A stretch of DNA of 64,000 nt, from assembly GCA_022393335.1 (NCBI GenBank), contig JAJEKB010001476.1, positions 1-64,000 on the forward strand. The letters are read 5' to 3'. The notes under the pieces are model-generated. The model saw nothing but the letters and a program-made list of their open reading frames with translations. It searched no databases and was not told where the DNA came from. Below are positions 1 to 11,130 of the stretch, piece by piece. Each line of letters begins with the position of its first letter. Position 1 is the stretch's first letter. The DNA comes from Macrotrachela quadricornifera. Taxonomy: Eukaryota > Rotifera > Eurotatoria > Philodinida > Philodinidae. The translations under genes and the position numbers were made by a program.

Positions 1-985
1 GTTAATCGTAAACTCAAGGATTCGTTTAAAATTATGTTTCGTTTTTTTGAAAATAAAAGCCTTTGTAAAAATTTGTCATGATTTTGTTCAATAACGAAAT
101 GCAATATACGAATAAAATTTTGGTTTATTAATAGAAATTGCTCCAATCAAATACATGAATGTAGTATCTTTACATTCCATATTCAATGGTTCAGTGAAAA
201 ATATCTCGAATTTCTTTTCTGAGGTTCTCTATGTAAACCAAGTACAAGTCTGTTTACAAAATTCTCTGACTTCTTACCATTCAGTTTTCTTTTCGGAAGT
301 TCTATTCATATGTAGAGGGTTACTAACAAACGATTTCCATCTAATGAGATTTCTTTAAATCTAACAATCACATTGCTTGCAGGAGTTATCAAATGTTAAT
401 GGAAAGGCCACTAACCCTCAAGTTCTGATCTTCCTTCTCTTTCATCATCATCATCAATCGACTGCGAACAACGGAGGTCTGCAGGCGACAACAACTTTGA
501 TAGTTGTTTTCGGAGTCATTGTAAAACACGCTTCGGGTGACTAGCTATGAAGCGCTTACCAGAGCCCATCTTAGCCGTCGAAAACGACGTTTGCATCCGA
601 CACTGCGAGGAAGTGAAGAGTTGGGTTTTGTCGGACTCCTTCTCTTTATTCATAAAAAAACAAATGATACATACAAATAACAAGAATAAAAGAACCACAA
701 ACACAATGATCAATTAGTGGCATAAAATACAATGGATGCAATGACAACATACTAATATCAATCTAAGAAAGAGCAAAAAAGAATAACAAGATCAAGCTAC
801 ATGTTATGGGATCATACTGTAACGAACGATACCAAGCTTGATTATCTCAAGGGGATGTTGGTGTTCGTGTTACGTATATATGTGCGTGTGAGTTCGATAA
901 CTTTATTAGAACGAACACAGCAGAAAGGAGCAAAAGGAATAAATGAAATAACACTAACAATAGACACAAAAGAAGGGAAAACAAC

Positions 986-1019
<34 letters not shown>

Positions 1020-1456
1020 TAATATATATATATATACGCAATAGTATCCAGCGTGACCAACTGTCACGCGCGGACAGAGTGAAGTCCAAACTAAAGAAGA
1101 AAAAGAAAAGAAGAGAAAGTAGGTCATAGTGACAAACATACAGGGTGAAACGAATAGAAACCCATAACACCTACAGGGGAGAACGCAACAATTAGCATAA
1201 TTATAAAGTTATGACCGAAAAACGAAAACAAAACGCCAAGACACATACACAAAAACGATTAGGAGAAATTTTTCTTGCAGAAAATAAATCCAAACTATAG
1301 CACCGATTGTCAGATAAAAAAGATGCCCTCAGCTCCTAAAACCATTCGACTTTCTCAAACATTAAAAAAATATCTATAAATGCTGTCCTGTTTGCTAAGA
1401 TAACAATAATAAATGAACTATGAAAGTATGCAATCGTAATCGATCGTTCGACTTTC
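1..1456. other. Intergenic, no gene recognised
   Basis: I see no convincing coding exon on either strand. The stretch is AT-rich with scattered short open frames lacking domain-like composition. It contains a TA dinucleotide run near 985-1035. It lies downstream of the minus-strand HEAT-repeat end of the TIR-NACHT-HEAT pseudogene, so part of it may be old 3' untranslated sequence. Confidence 0.5.
985..1035. repeat. TA microsatellite
   Basis: Two TA dinucleotide runs separated by a few bases. Simple sequence, no further signal. Confidence 0.9.
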
Positions 1457-4400
1457 TTATTCCCTAAAATTCAGACTCATCTGCGAGGGGCCGAAAACCT
1501 TTTTCCTCATGTCAGGATACCGGCTCCTTAGCTCATTTAATAGATGTGTTTTCTGCAACTCAAACGCATCGGAATCGCTGTTTCCATAAATCAACAACTG
1601 ATTTCCAGACAAAGTCGCTGCAACTGCGTCTATCAAACTCCCCATAAAAAACGAAGGAATCCAATCATGTTCGTCCGTCTGCATCAAGAATTTCAAAAGT
1701 TTAACGCATTCCACGTGCATTGATCGCACACATTTCCCATCGTAAACATCTCCAATATCGCCAGATACAGTATTCACTTCCGTCCTTAACTTACACGAAA
1801 CCGCATGCACAAGCGTGCGAACAGCATTTACCATATCTGCTCTTACATCCGACAAATGCTGATGCTCAATTCTGCTTAAAATTGCTATAATGACCTCAGT
1901 CGTTGCTGCTTCTTCGGCCATCTTCCTGAGAGTATCACTTGCCTTACGTCTCACGTACCAATTCCCATTCTCAAGTTCCTTCAGAAGTCGCTTGATAGTC
2001 ACAGTCATCGCTGCTCTTTCACGTATCTTTTCCAGAACATCAATTGCTTTGCTTCTGACTTCCCAATTCTGATCCTCACGTGCAATCACGAGTCGATTGA
2101 TAACCTGAGGCGTAGTTGCTCTTTCACCCATCTGTCCGAGAACGTCAATTGCACTGCTTCTAACTTCCCAATGTTGATCCTCAAGTGTAATCACGAGTCG
2201 GTTGATAACCTCAGTCGTCACTGCTTTTTCACCCACCTGTCCGAGAATGTGAATTGCACTGCTTCCAACTTCCCGATGTTGATCCTCAAGTGTAATCACG
2301 AGTCGGTTGATAACCTCAGTTGTCGCTGCTTTTTCACCCATCTCTCCGAGGGTATGAGTTGCAGTTCTTCTGACTTGCGGATTCTGATCTTCAAGTGCAA
2401 TCAGGAGTCGGTTGATAACCTCAGGCGTCGCTGCGTTTTCACCCATGCTTCGGAGTGCAACGAATGCGATTTGTCGTAGATTTGCATCGTGGGCGTCCGT
2501 GGAAAGTGTAATATTGTGTAATAAATTAGGGATAGGTTGGATATTTGATAACTCCGTTATTAACGAAATCACATTGTGCGTGATATGATGATTATTGATA
2601 GTCAGCATTTTGGTAAATATTTGTTGCGTACTTGGTTCATTCACCAGTGAAGTGGAATTTCCTTCAAGTGATGGTTTAAAATGCGGTTATGGGATTTGAG
2701 AACAAATTTCATCCAATTGTGGGTATAGTCGATTAATTGGTTTCGATGAGGGAGATTTATGCTGTATAGTGCTTCATCTAAACAAGAAATCACTAACTGC
2801 ATATGTGGGATAGCAACTAGATCAATGGGTTCTTCAAATATTGCGTTTCAGAATGTATTCATAGAGGAGAAAGATTTGGTTTCAAGAAGAAGACCACAGG
2901 TAAACGAAAACATTAAAGAGAATCTTCGATTGTACTTTTCCTTTTTGATAAATTCGAGTGCTTTGCCAGATGCATTACTGTTGAGAGAATTGACCAAGTA
3001 TCGAGCTGCAAAATATTCTTGGAAGCTAAGATGTACAAAATAATAATCCTTCATTGCTTGGATTCGTGTTCCGGTACCAATTTGGTGAGTGGTTAGTGAC
3101 TTTAGTATCCCAATATTCAATAAGTGTTCGTTAACGGATAGCAAGCACTGGTTCTCATGTTCGGCTTCTTCGAGCAGTGCCGGCGGTAGAATTATGGCAT
3201 TATTTTTCATCCCAAGAAATGCCAAACTTTCTAGAAATGCTAACTCATTCTTACAAGTTACATAAACTTCCCCTTTGCGCATTAAGTTGATTTTATTTGG
3301 GTCAATCCCTTTTTGCTTTTCCATATATCGGCGACACATCCATTCAATCAATTGGTCATACAGTACCGTCATCGTCATGCTTCTTGCTTGTGAGCAGTGG
3401 GAGTTACTCCAAAAACTGCAAATCAGTTCTAAATTTATCGGAATATGTGCAATACCCCAGATTCTAGGGTTCTGTTCGATGAAGATTAGTAGCTTATTTT
3501 CTTCGTAAGACGAGGTCTGAGATTCATTTTCCATTTGAACAAAGAACTGCTGGACGTACTTGGGAATATTCTCATTTGTAAAGCCTGTAATTTCCATACA
3601 CACAGGATACGATAAAGTATTGATATATGGACGAGATGTTACAATATGATGTGAATTTTTGAAGAACTGATCGAATAAACTTTTGACACGTTCATTTTGC
3701 ACTATTTCATCATAGCCATCCAAGATCCACAAGATGCGACTGTTATGAAATTGTTCTTGCAAAACCTTTTCATCATTTTCTGAGAGAGGCTGGTCGAAAG
3801 ACAAATACTCTTTTCTCAGAATGTCAATTGGATAGTAAGTCGTGCCAGTTAAATAATATTGTTGTGTTAAAGACCGCAGTGGAACCAGAATGACTAGGTG
3901 ATATTCTGACCAAATCATACCTGTTGCCCATTGGTAGACAATATATCGACAAAATGTAGATTTTCCAATGCCAGCTCGGCCGAATACGAGTATCTTCCCT
4001 GCCTGATCTTTGCATGTTTTGAAAATATCTTTGACATCTATTGGAGTCTTGGTGCCATAAATATCTTCAAATGTACTCATAATTGCATCGTTATGATTAC
4101 CTTCAGAAAGTTTGTTCTCTTTTCCTTGTTGCTCTTTCATTTCTATTAAAGCCAAATTAATGTAACTTTGATCGATCGGAAAAGATTTTTCTGGATTGAT
4201 AAAACGTTCAATACGACTATTTCTCATGTATTCATATCTAATCAATTCAAATAGATAGCTTGGTTGATCACCTACTTGTGCCGGTGGACGTTGTAGCGCT
4301 GGAGATTGCTCTTCTATTCGATCAATCGATTCTCCCACCTTCCACCACATGGCTGATTCAGAGACGTTGTGAAAATTGAAGAGCATCAATTCTCCTACTA

Positions 4401-4789
4401 TTATTTCTAACCAATGAGAAGGCTTCCACACATTTGTATCAGCTAATATACATGGGATGATTCTTTTATGTCGTTTCTGTGCATACTGTAATTCGATTTG
4501 ACAAAAATCGGATTGTTGATAATCTGGCGTGATGAAACAACAGACAACTGCAGCATTTTCTATTCCTTCTGCCGAACTGCAAAAAAGAATGATACAATAA
4601 AGACGTTGAGATAGAAAATAGTCATGTTAAATTATATACCTTTTTCTTAGATTGTTCATCGTTCCTTTTTGTTCATTTGACCACACTGGCACATGTTCGA
4701 GTTGCAGATGGTCACGAATTTTGGATACAGTATCTTGATTGTTGGAATGATAAGATAACATGACATGTTGTTCTAGAGCGATTGCACCA
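1457..4789 (-). pseudogene. TIR-NACHT-HEAT receptor-like gene, broken
   Basis: Three parts read in order on the minus strand. Exon 4640-4789 and the start of the exon beginning at 4576 encode a TIR domain (VMLSYHS near its start, then CCFITPDYQQSDFCQIEL). They are joined by a 63-base GT-AG intron with matching phase. The glutamate after FCQI sits where NADase TIR domains carry their catalytic Glu. Next is a NACHT ATPase: Walker A GRAGIGKST at about 3957-3984, Walker B ILWILDGYDE at about 3709-3736, and an HIVTSRP sensor. Last come HEAT repeats (1457-2690), 35 residues per unit. The frame is interrupted by TGA at 2848-2850, within sequence that stays protein-like afterwards. The reading frame then changes between about 2645 and 2690, just before the HEAT part. 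No first exon upstream of 4789 was found. Known family role: STAND-type sensors, often immune. Inference: an inactivated allele or paralogue. An assembly error could explain one lesion but less easily both. Confidence 0.8.
1905..2440 (-). repeat. Tandem HEAT-repeat coding units, 105 bases each
   Basis: About six consecutive 35-residue units of the form TTEVINRLVITLEDQ followed by a VRSSAIDVLGQMGE-like second helix. Several neighbouring units are nearly identical at DNA level; the plus strand shows gttgataacctcag at intervals near 105 bases. This suggests recent unit duplication or homogenisation. The repeats would form the ligand-sensing or scaffolding superhelix of the STAND protein. Confidence 0.85.
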
Positions 4790-5326
4790 CTAAAATATAT
4801 GAATTCAATATTATTGAACAGCTCAATGGTAGGAAGAATGAAAACTGCAATGTAATGACGATTGCTAAGATAGTACGGCTACATCTTGGAACTCCTGAAT
4901 TGCATGAAAGTGTCTGTGAAAACTCCTCAAAGTAACTAGTTAAACTGTTCTATATAGTATGACAGACTAACTAACACCGATGACAGCCACAGTTTTGATC
5001 AGCAACTTTAAGATTTTGAAACCTCTCAGCATGTTTATACTTATAAATAAAATTTTCAATACAATTCTTGTACAGAGTTTCAAGTATCTTTTCAAAAGAA
5101 ATCAACAGGTCTATCGATTGGATATAAGAAAGGTCATAGATATAATACTCGGCGGTTCATTTCCTCTGAAATATCTGGTAAATTCTAACATGCTATGCCC
5201 AACCCTTGCTAAGATCAACAGATAGAACTTGGCATACTTTGGGCATAGTTCATGCACTACAATGTTCAGGAAACTTCACCAATAATGCATCCATTTATTA
5301 GAATTTAGAACATCCGCAAGAATTTA
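4790..5326. other. Intergenic between two minus-strand pseudogenes, with a hairpin
   Basis: No exon that would complete the N-terminus of the TIR gene could be found. An imperfect hairpin lies at about 5189-5255, with arms containing ctatgcccaa and its complement. Otherwise I see nothing. Confidence 0.4.
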
Positions 5327-5569
5327 TCATTCTTTCAAAGAAATAAGATAAGGTTTATCTTTGACCTCGAGCGGTTCACTCATAACACGCATCCGAGTTC
5401 CAGGCATGAGCACGACTTCTTTTTCATGTGGAATTGCTGAGAACTTCGAAATCTCTTTCCCACGAAATACTTCAATACCAAATATAGTACCTCTGTCACC
5501 TAAATAACACTCAGTAACCTTAAGATTTGTTGAACAAGAATTTATAGTCTACCAAGTTTGTTCATAACG

Positions 5570-5577
5570 TTCAAAGA
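5570..5577. repeat. Target-site duplication, left copy
   Basis: ttcaaaga directly precedes the CAG end of the hAT-type element. The same eight bases recur directly after the other end at 6860-6867. Eight-base duplications are the hallmark of hAT insertion. Confidence 0.85.
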
Positions 5578-6859
5578 CAGAGTTGCCACCTCTTCTGATT
5601 TTTGAAGGTTTTTCTGCTTTTTTTCTGTCGTTTCTGCTTTTTGAACGTTTTTCTGCTTTTTTAAGTATTTTATTGTTTACATTTTTAACCAACACTTTTC
5701 TTTCATAATTATAACAAAAATTTTGACCGTACTACCGAAGATGTATTGAGAATAAATAATGCCCAATAAGGATAAGAACTTTTCTTTTACAAAAACCCAC
5801 AAAATCGAAGACAATTTTATGGAGAATTACTTAAGTTGATTTCATTTAGCCACGCATACAACTAAATAGACTGACCGATACTCAGGGGCGTACCTTGGTC
5901 TCAGAGGCAGGAAGACGCAAAGTCTTCATTCGTGTAGATTCAGCATCAAAACATCACTGAAAACACAATTTTTTGACCAAAGCAAAAATAATATTTTCAG
6001 AAGCAGGGGTGCAGCACCCCACACGATCCCTCCTAGTTACTCCCGTGCTGAAACTGAACCTTTCACTTTCGTCGTTGGTCTGTTCGATTCTATATATGAC
6101 TAGACGAATTTAAGTCGAACGATTTTCAAAAAAAATCTTATAGAATTTCGGGAATTCTGGGAAAAGAAAATCTTTCATCTCTGTTACGGAATCTTTAGTC
6201 TCGACATATTTCTAATAGTTACTGGTGTTCTTGTCTTATTCTAAATGAGAATAACTCAACCGTAAACAAAATTCTCATACTCAGCCGGTTATGAATGTTT
6301 ATATTTTCTCTCACTTCAATCATCAAATTTTAAAAAGTTCATATGCTTCTTATATGTCTTTACCATCCTGTAGCAATGCTTATGTTGACTCAGCATTCTC
6401 AGAATTGAAACATTTATCATATAATAAATGGAATTGTACGAGAAGAAAACTTATGGCGCGGAAGTAAAAATACGTTTAATTTTCTCCTTATCATAACTAA
6501 GATGTGTAAATATCTATCAGAAAATTAAGATTTATTAAAAGCTATTAAATCAAATGGAAAATATGTAGTCAAAAGAAAATGTGCCCAATAATCCTATTCG
6601 CCAATTAAGTAGGTCTATTTCTTGATCGTGTATAACTCTATTTTTTATCGATTCACTATTTTCTTGATTTTGTACAATAAAGATGAGAATTTAATGTAAA
6701 ATTTCTTAATTAATACACTGGAACAAGTTTAAAAATCGTTTATGTGACAAAAAATAGGCTTTCTGTTTTCTTTCTGCTTTTCAATGATGAAATTTCTGCC
6801 ATTTTCTGCTATTTATAAATTGTTTTCTGCTTTTTAGACTTTAGAAGGTGGCAACACTG
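5578..6859. mobile_element. hAT-type DNA transposon, decayed, 1,282 bases
   Basis: The ends form terminal inverted repeats: CAGAGTTGCCACCTCTTCT on the left and the complement of CAGTGTTGCCACCTTCT on the right. The element is flanked by an 8-base duplication. Several copies of TTTCTGCTTTT-like motifs crowd both subterminal regions, all on the plus strand. A short plus-strand stretch at about 6366-6469 encodes SCSNAYVDSAFSELKHLS, which resembles the C-terminal dimerisation region of hAT transposases. No longer transposase frame survives, so the copy is non-autonomous. It inserted into the ART gene and inactivated it if it was still working at that time. Confidence 0.85.
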
Positions 6860-6867
6860 TTCAAAGA
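6860..6867. repeat. Target-site duplication, right copy
   Basis: ttcaaaga immediately follows the right terminal repeat of the hAT-type element and matches 5570-5577 exactly. Confidence 0.85.
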
Positions 6868-7285
6868 ACTGGCTGCTAACATCATCACTAACACCGCGTC
6901 ACACTACAGTTGCAAGTGACGGTAGTTTCCTAAGAGCAGTGATGAACAATTTCAAAAAGGCAAACCACGGCATTAGTTCATTTCGATCTTCAGCTCGAAG
7001 CTTGTTGTTGAGTTGTGAATGAAAGTTCGTCGGCATTGTGTAAAGATAAATTACTGCTGATTCATCTGGTGTCAGTTCAGTATTTCTATTACAGCGTTCT
7101 TTAGCTTGATCAGCGTAAGCCTCGACTTCAGGAACATAATGAATAACCCTTTTTACAGCTTCTTCTAGTGACATGAACGGCACATCTTGATAGCCATATA
7201 ATGGATTGTAGCTCCCACCATTTTGATTAGAAATCCCACTGTGAACAAAGCCATTCTTCTTTGTGGACGTTATTGGTTGTACCAT

Positions 7286-7629
7286 TTGATTATAGATTTC
7301 CTATGATAAATAGAGTCAATGTACTACTTGAATTATTATTCTATTTCGAAAATCCTCTCTATATCTCTTCTATCAAATCAGCAATGAATTTAGATGAAAT
7401 TTGTTGAACATTAATGATACAGTACTTGAAATTCATTCCATACAAGTCATTTTTTACCTAGTTTTGTTGACATATATCTTGCATAAGAAGTCTCGCGAAC
7501 TAAACTTTAGTCTAAGCTATTTAGTCACTTGGTTTCATTTATTCACAATACACACTGAAATTAGCATATATATCAACCCTATCCAATGCGTTTAATGTGC
7601 TCGGGCATGCCTAAAAAGCTAAATGAAAA
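7286..7629. other. Intergenic upstream of the ART pseudogene
   Basis: This should hold the promoter and any 5' exon of the ART pseudogene. An AG just upstream of the ATG at 7285 could be an acceptor, but I could not identify a first exon. Confidence 0.35.
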
Positions 7630-8345
7630 AATACAATTCTTGTGTAGAAGGACGGACTTTGGTATCACCCGAATCTTACAACCGCTCTAACGAGGAAACC
7701 AACTGCCCAAATGAGATTCTTGGTTTCGGCTCGTATTTTGCCTATAGGTAGGGCACATAGCATAGGTAAAAGCTCTAAAAGAGTTTGCACTCATAGCCTA
7801 TTGTTGTTATTGAGCTATCACATTTTTCAGATATTGAAATAGCTTACTACTATGGTCTCTTCAAAAACATTAGAAAAACTCATTTGAGAATTTGAACTTG
7901 AAACTTTGTATATGGAGAGATCTCAATGAAAGTGGTTTATTGTAAAAGTTTCAGACCTATTCCTTGTTCTAATCCTAAGATACGACTATGGTAACCTATG
8001 TCACTTTCAAAGGTAAGTTTTGGTGTTCGTATTTTTGATTAGGAGCATTCAGCAAAGCTGAGACTTTCACAATAAATCACTGTCAATAAGATCTCTGTAT
8101 AAGCTCTCAAGTTGAAATGGTCAAATGCGATTTTTTGGTGTTCCTAAGGGGGACCATCATAGTGAGCTATTCCAATAACTGAAAAACGTAATATCTCAAC
8201 AACAACAGGCTATGGACACAAACTCTTCTAAAGCTCTCACCTGCGCTATGAGTCTTACCTATAGGCAAAATATCAGTCCAAACCGAGTGAATCACTTGGG
8301 AAGATTCTCTCGTAAGCATCTTGAGGTCTATAGAATGAATAATTT
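7630..8345. repeat. Long imperfect inverted repeat (foldback element)
   Basis: The left arm (about 7660-8000) and right arm (about 8030-8345) are reverse complements with scattered mismatches and small gaps. Examples are tattttgcctataggta on the left against tacctataggcaaaata on the right, and catagcctattgttgtt against aacaacaacaggctatg. The central gap is only a few tens of bases. No transposase is present. It is most likely a foldback or MITE-like element; I could not fix its ends or a target duplication. The open frame at 8212-8409 lies in the right arm and is not a gene. Confidence 0.75.
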
Positions 8346-10605
8346 CCTTGCTAAAGTCTCGTATATAATAGTTGTATGGTTGTCTGGTTTATGTCTTATG
8401 AATATGTGATTCAGCAGCAAACATCTGCCGCTATAAGTTAGATGAGCTCATATGGATGTTTGGTTATCTAAATATCTGCAATTCAAGATGAAATATGAAA
8501 AATGACATAGCATCTCGCACAACAGAACTTGGACATACGCTTTATTAGAACTCAACAGCGTAGATTTCAGAAGTTTTAATAACAGAATAGATAAGTTGTG
8601 ATGTAACATGGCAAATTTTTGAATGTAGTCAAAGTCGAAAGAAAAAGACGTGTTACTATTTCATGACTCTCATAAAGTCTTATTATCATTTTAATTTTTG
8701 CTGTGAAAGGAAGAAAGCATATCAGATCAACAGTCAACAAACGACAACTAGATATACTATATTGGCTTACAATCATGCTGTATAGATTTAATTGTATAAG
8801 CACTGATGATGAGTAAAGCAAGTAGAAAATGAGTAAATTTAAGAGATTAGACTGAATGAGAAAATCCAGATAAAAAACAATGATCAGAGTGACTTTCGCT
8901 TCCCATTCGAAACGCGTAAAAATATGAGCCGATCTCAGATATTCAACATGTGTAAATCTATTCGATGAGAGTGAGCGTGAGACAAGCAACCATAGCCGTC
9001 TTTGATCTTGCTCAATAGTCTTATCAGATAACAATAGTAATCTGAATTAATAAATGCAATTTAACTGTAAATTACAATGTTACTATAGATTATTAATATG
9101 ATATAATAGTAGTTATTACATTTCACAGTAGTGAGACAAGTTGTTAGGGCCGGCTTTCACTTGATTTCGGATTGATTGCATATAACATATTTTGTTGCAA
9201 TGGTTGAGTGAAAAATTGTCACTTATAACTAATAATTATATCCAGAATTCTAAGAAGGAATATTTATTTAATATTTTTGATGATCGAAAATTAAATAATT
9301 GTGTTTCGGCTTGTTTAAACGTAATGATATAACATTTTTGATACACTTTTTTCAATTATCTCGAAAACTTTAAGAGCTAGAAAGTTCGTTCAAACACCAT
9401 TCAACGCTGCTTATCGTGTTCTGTCTATACCAGGAAAACGATGCTATTTAGTTGAAGTCTCAAGCTTGTAGAAAGAATCTATAATCGAATAACGCTGTGA
9501 CATAGAAAGGTTCTAAATTTGGAGTGTTCTGACTTGACTCTCATACGACCATTTAGGGTCCAAACGAATTCCAGACAGTTTACGTTTTACTTACTTCTCT
9601 CAGAATAAAAAGCAGATTGCTCAGTCAACGCATTTTTATGTGTTGGGATCGGTATAGATTCTAAGTTGATTACACATGGAGTATCGATGTGACATCATTT
9701 GAATTGATTTTTTTGATCAATCAATTTATTTATACACAATATTCTAGATGTTTGTATGTTGCGTTATGCGTGTTTAATAATCCATTGCACTTGAATTTAT
9801 CACTCTTTTGATATAATTTTCTGAAATATTTCGTTCCATCGTAAAATTCATGATTAAAAACGCTGCTTAATTTTAATGTAGACAGGAATAATCAGAAGAA
9901 ATAATGAATAAAGATTGCGAGAAAATGGCACGATAAGATCCTCTTCTTTCAATTCGATCCGTAGTGTTATACCGCATATAAACCTCATACTAATTTTATA
10001 GCTTGATAGAAATTTTACTCTTTCTCTAATTCAAAATTGAGTTAGGATCCATACGACCTCAATCTAGAAAAACTTTAGTGTGGATAAGTGGTAGTATGAT
10101 GATTAAAAAGGATTTATGTGACGTTGCACGTTCCTAAATCCTTTGTGTTTATTATTCTACTTTTTTTACAGCGTAGAAAAGACTTTAATTTTTTAAGTGC
10201 ATTTAGTCCTATGTATAAAACATTAAAATTCACTAACTATAATAGAAAACTTTATTTATTTGTTGTAGAAGTGATGGTGTACTTGATAATACTTTTCAAT
10301 TACCTAATAATGAATGGAAAATATTATTAAACGTGGTGAAGAAACATTGATTGTACTAGAATGTATATGTATCTAAATAAATATAAATTTAATTTTGAGA
10401 AAATTCCATTTTCGTTAATTGTCTCTGAAGGATCAATTCAAATGGTATCATGGACATATTCGTAAATACTTGAAAATAGTAAATTAAAAATAATTAAATC
10501 CAAATAATAATCTATCTCTTATTATTTTAAGTGTCCATATTATTTCTTTGCATTCCAACACCTAAATAGAAAAAGATTTAGAAAAAGTCGTTTAAACGCA
10601 AAAAT
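8346..10605. other. Intergenic, no supported gene
   Basis: The largest open frame (minus strand, 8576-9034, 152 codons) is hydrophobic but lacks any family motif I recognise and has no clear splice partners. The rest is AT-rich with no domain-like translation. I see nothing else. Confidence 0.4.
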
Positions 10606-10845
10606 CAGGCTTCACAATTGTCAGTGTTCACGCTGACTAATAAAACGTCGTTTTTGACATGAAATTATCATTTTTAAAGTGTTAAAACATATGGCTTTTG
10701 AATTTTAGAACAAAAGCACACTTTAACTCTAAAAATATAGAATTTTGATCTGTTTAACGCTCTAAAATTGATAATTTCATGGCAAAATCAGTGTTTCGTT
10801 AGCTAGCATGAATGGCTCACAATCACAATTTCCGATAATGCATTT
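10606..10845. repeat. Short inverted repeat (MITE-like)
   Basis: Two arms of roughly 85 bases, at about 10606-10692 and 10757-10845, are imperfect reverse complements. The best block is catgaaattatcattttta against aaattgataatttcatg. The loop is about 65 bases. There is no coding capacity. The size and structure suggest a non-autonomous DNA transposon remnant. Confidence 0.65.
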
Positions 10846-10872
10846 CAATTCATATTTTCAAATCTTTCTTTG

Positions 10873-11130
10873 CTTGGACAACGAGTATGCTTGAACCACA
10901 TTGGCATCCTAAAACCGCTCAAATGACTTTTATTGTAGAGGGTTTAACATGTACAACTAATCTTTTGCCTAATGATGATCATCAATTGAATACATTTAAA
11001 TTAAAATCATATGATGCTTATTTTATACGCCATACTTATCCATCTTATTGATAAGATCTTCTTGCAGCAAGATTTCAATACAGTTCAAATAAATTACCAC
11101 ATGTTTCATTTAATGGATAAAATTTAATTG
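10873..11130 (+). pseudogene. Cupin-domain relic
   Basis: A short plus-strand stretch translates as TSMLEPHWHPKTAQMTFIVE followed by GLTCTTN, and later DAYFIRHTYPSY. The HWHP motif followed by a V-E-G turn is the first metal-binding motif of cupins of the oxalate decarboxylase or germin type. Stops follow at once (TGA TAA near 11046), with only weakly protein-like sequence after them. No start or exon structure is evident. I read it as a decayed fragment; the substrate cannot be inferred. Confidence 0.5.

Larger units (their letters stand above)
5327..7285 (-). pseudogene. Arginine ADP-ribosyltransferase (ART) gene, split by a transposon
   Basis: The N-terminal part (7285 down to 6868) reads GYQDVPFMSLEEAVK, then LTPDESAVIYLYTMP and WFAFLKLFITALRKLP. 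These are typical of the animal mono-ADP-ribosyltransferase family (NAD-dependent, arginine acceptor). The C-terminal part (5569 down to 5327) reads FGIEVFRGKEISKFSAIPHE, then KEVVLMPGTRMRV and a stop. The E-K-E in the second part matches the family's ExE catalytic motif. The gene is broken three ways. TGA at 6899-6901 falls just before RGVS, at the position of the usual Trp-Arg. TAG at 5549-5551 falls in a Trp-rich motif. A hAT-type element at 5578-6859 lies inside the coding sequence. Without the element the two parts are collinear. The true 5' end above 7285 is unclear. It shares strand and neighbourhood with the TIR-NACHT-HEAT pseudogene. Confidence 0.8.

Noticed and set aside
847..1170. 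Open frames on both strands around the TA repeat
   Set aside because: Their translations are Ile/Tyr runs from the TA microsatellite and Ser/Phe-rich filler, so they are artefacts of simple sequence.
1890..2479. Plus-strand open frames opposite the HEAT repeats
   Set aside because: They are shadows of the minus-strand tandem repeats, which have the clear domain pattern.
2759..4149. Plus-strand open frames opposite the NACHT region
   Set aside because: The minus strand carries Walker A and B motifs in order; the plus-strand translations show no domain character.
8576..9034. 152-codon minus-strand open frame, hydrophobic
   Set aside because: No family motif, no splice partners and skewed composition from AT-rich DNA. 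It could be a receptor fragment, but nothing in the sequence supports that over chance.
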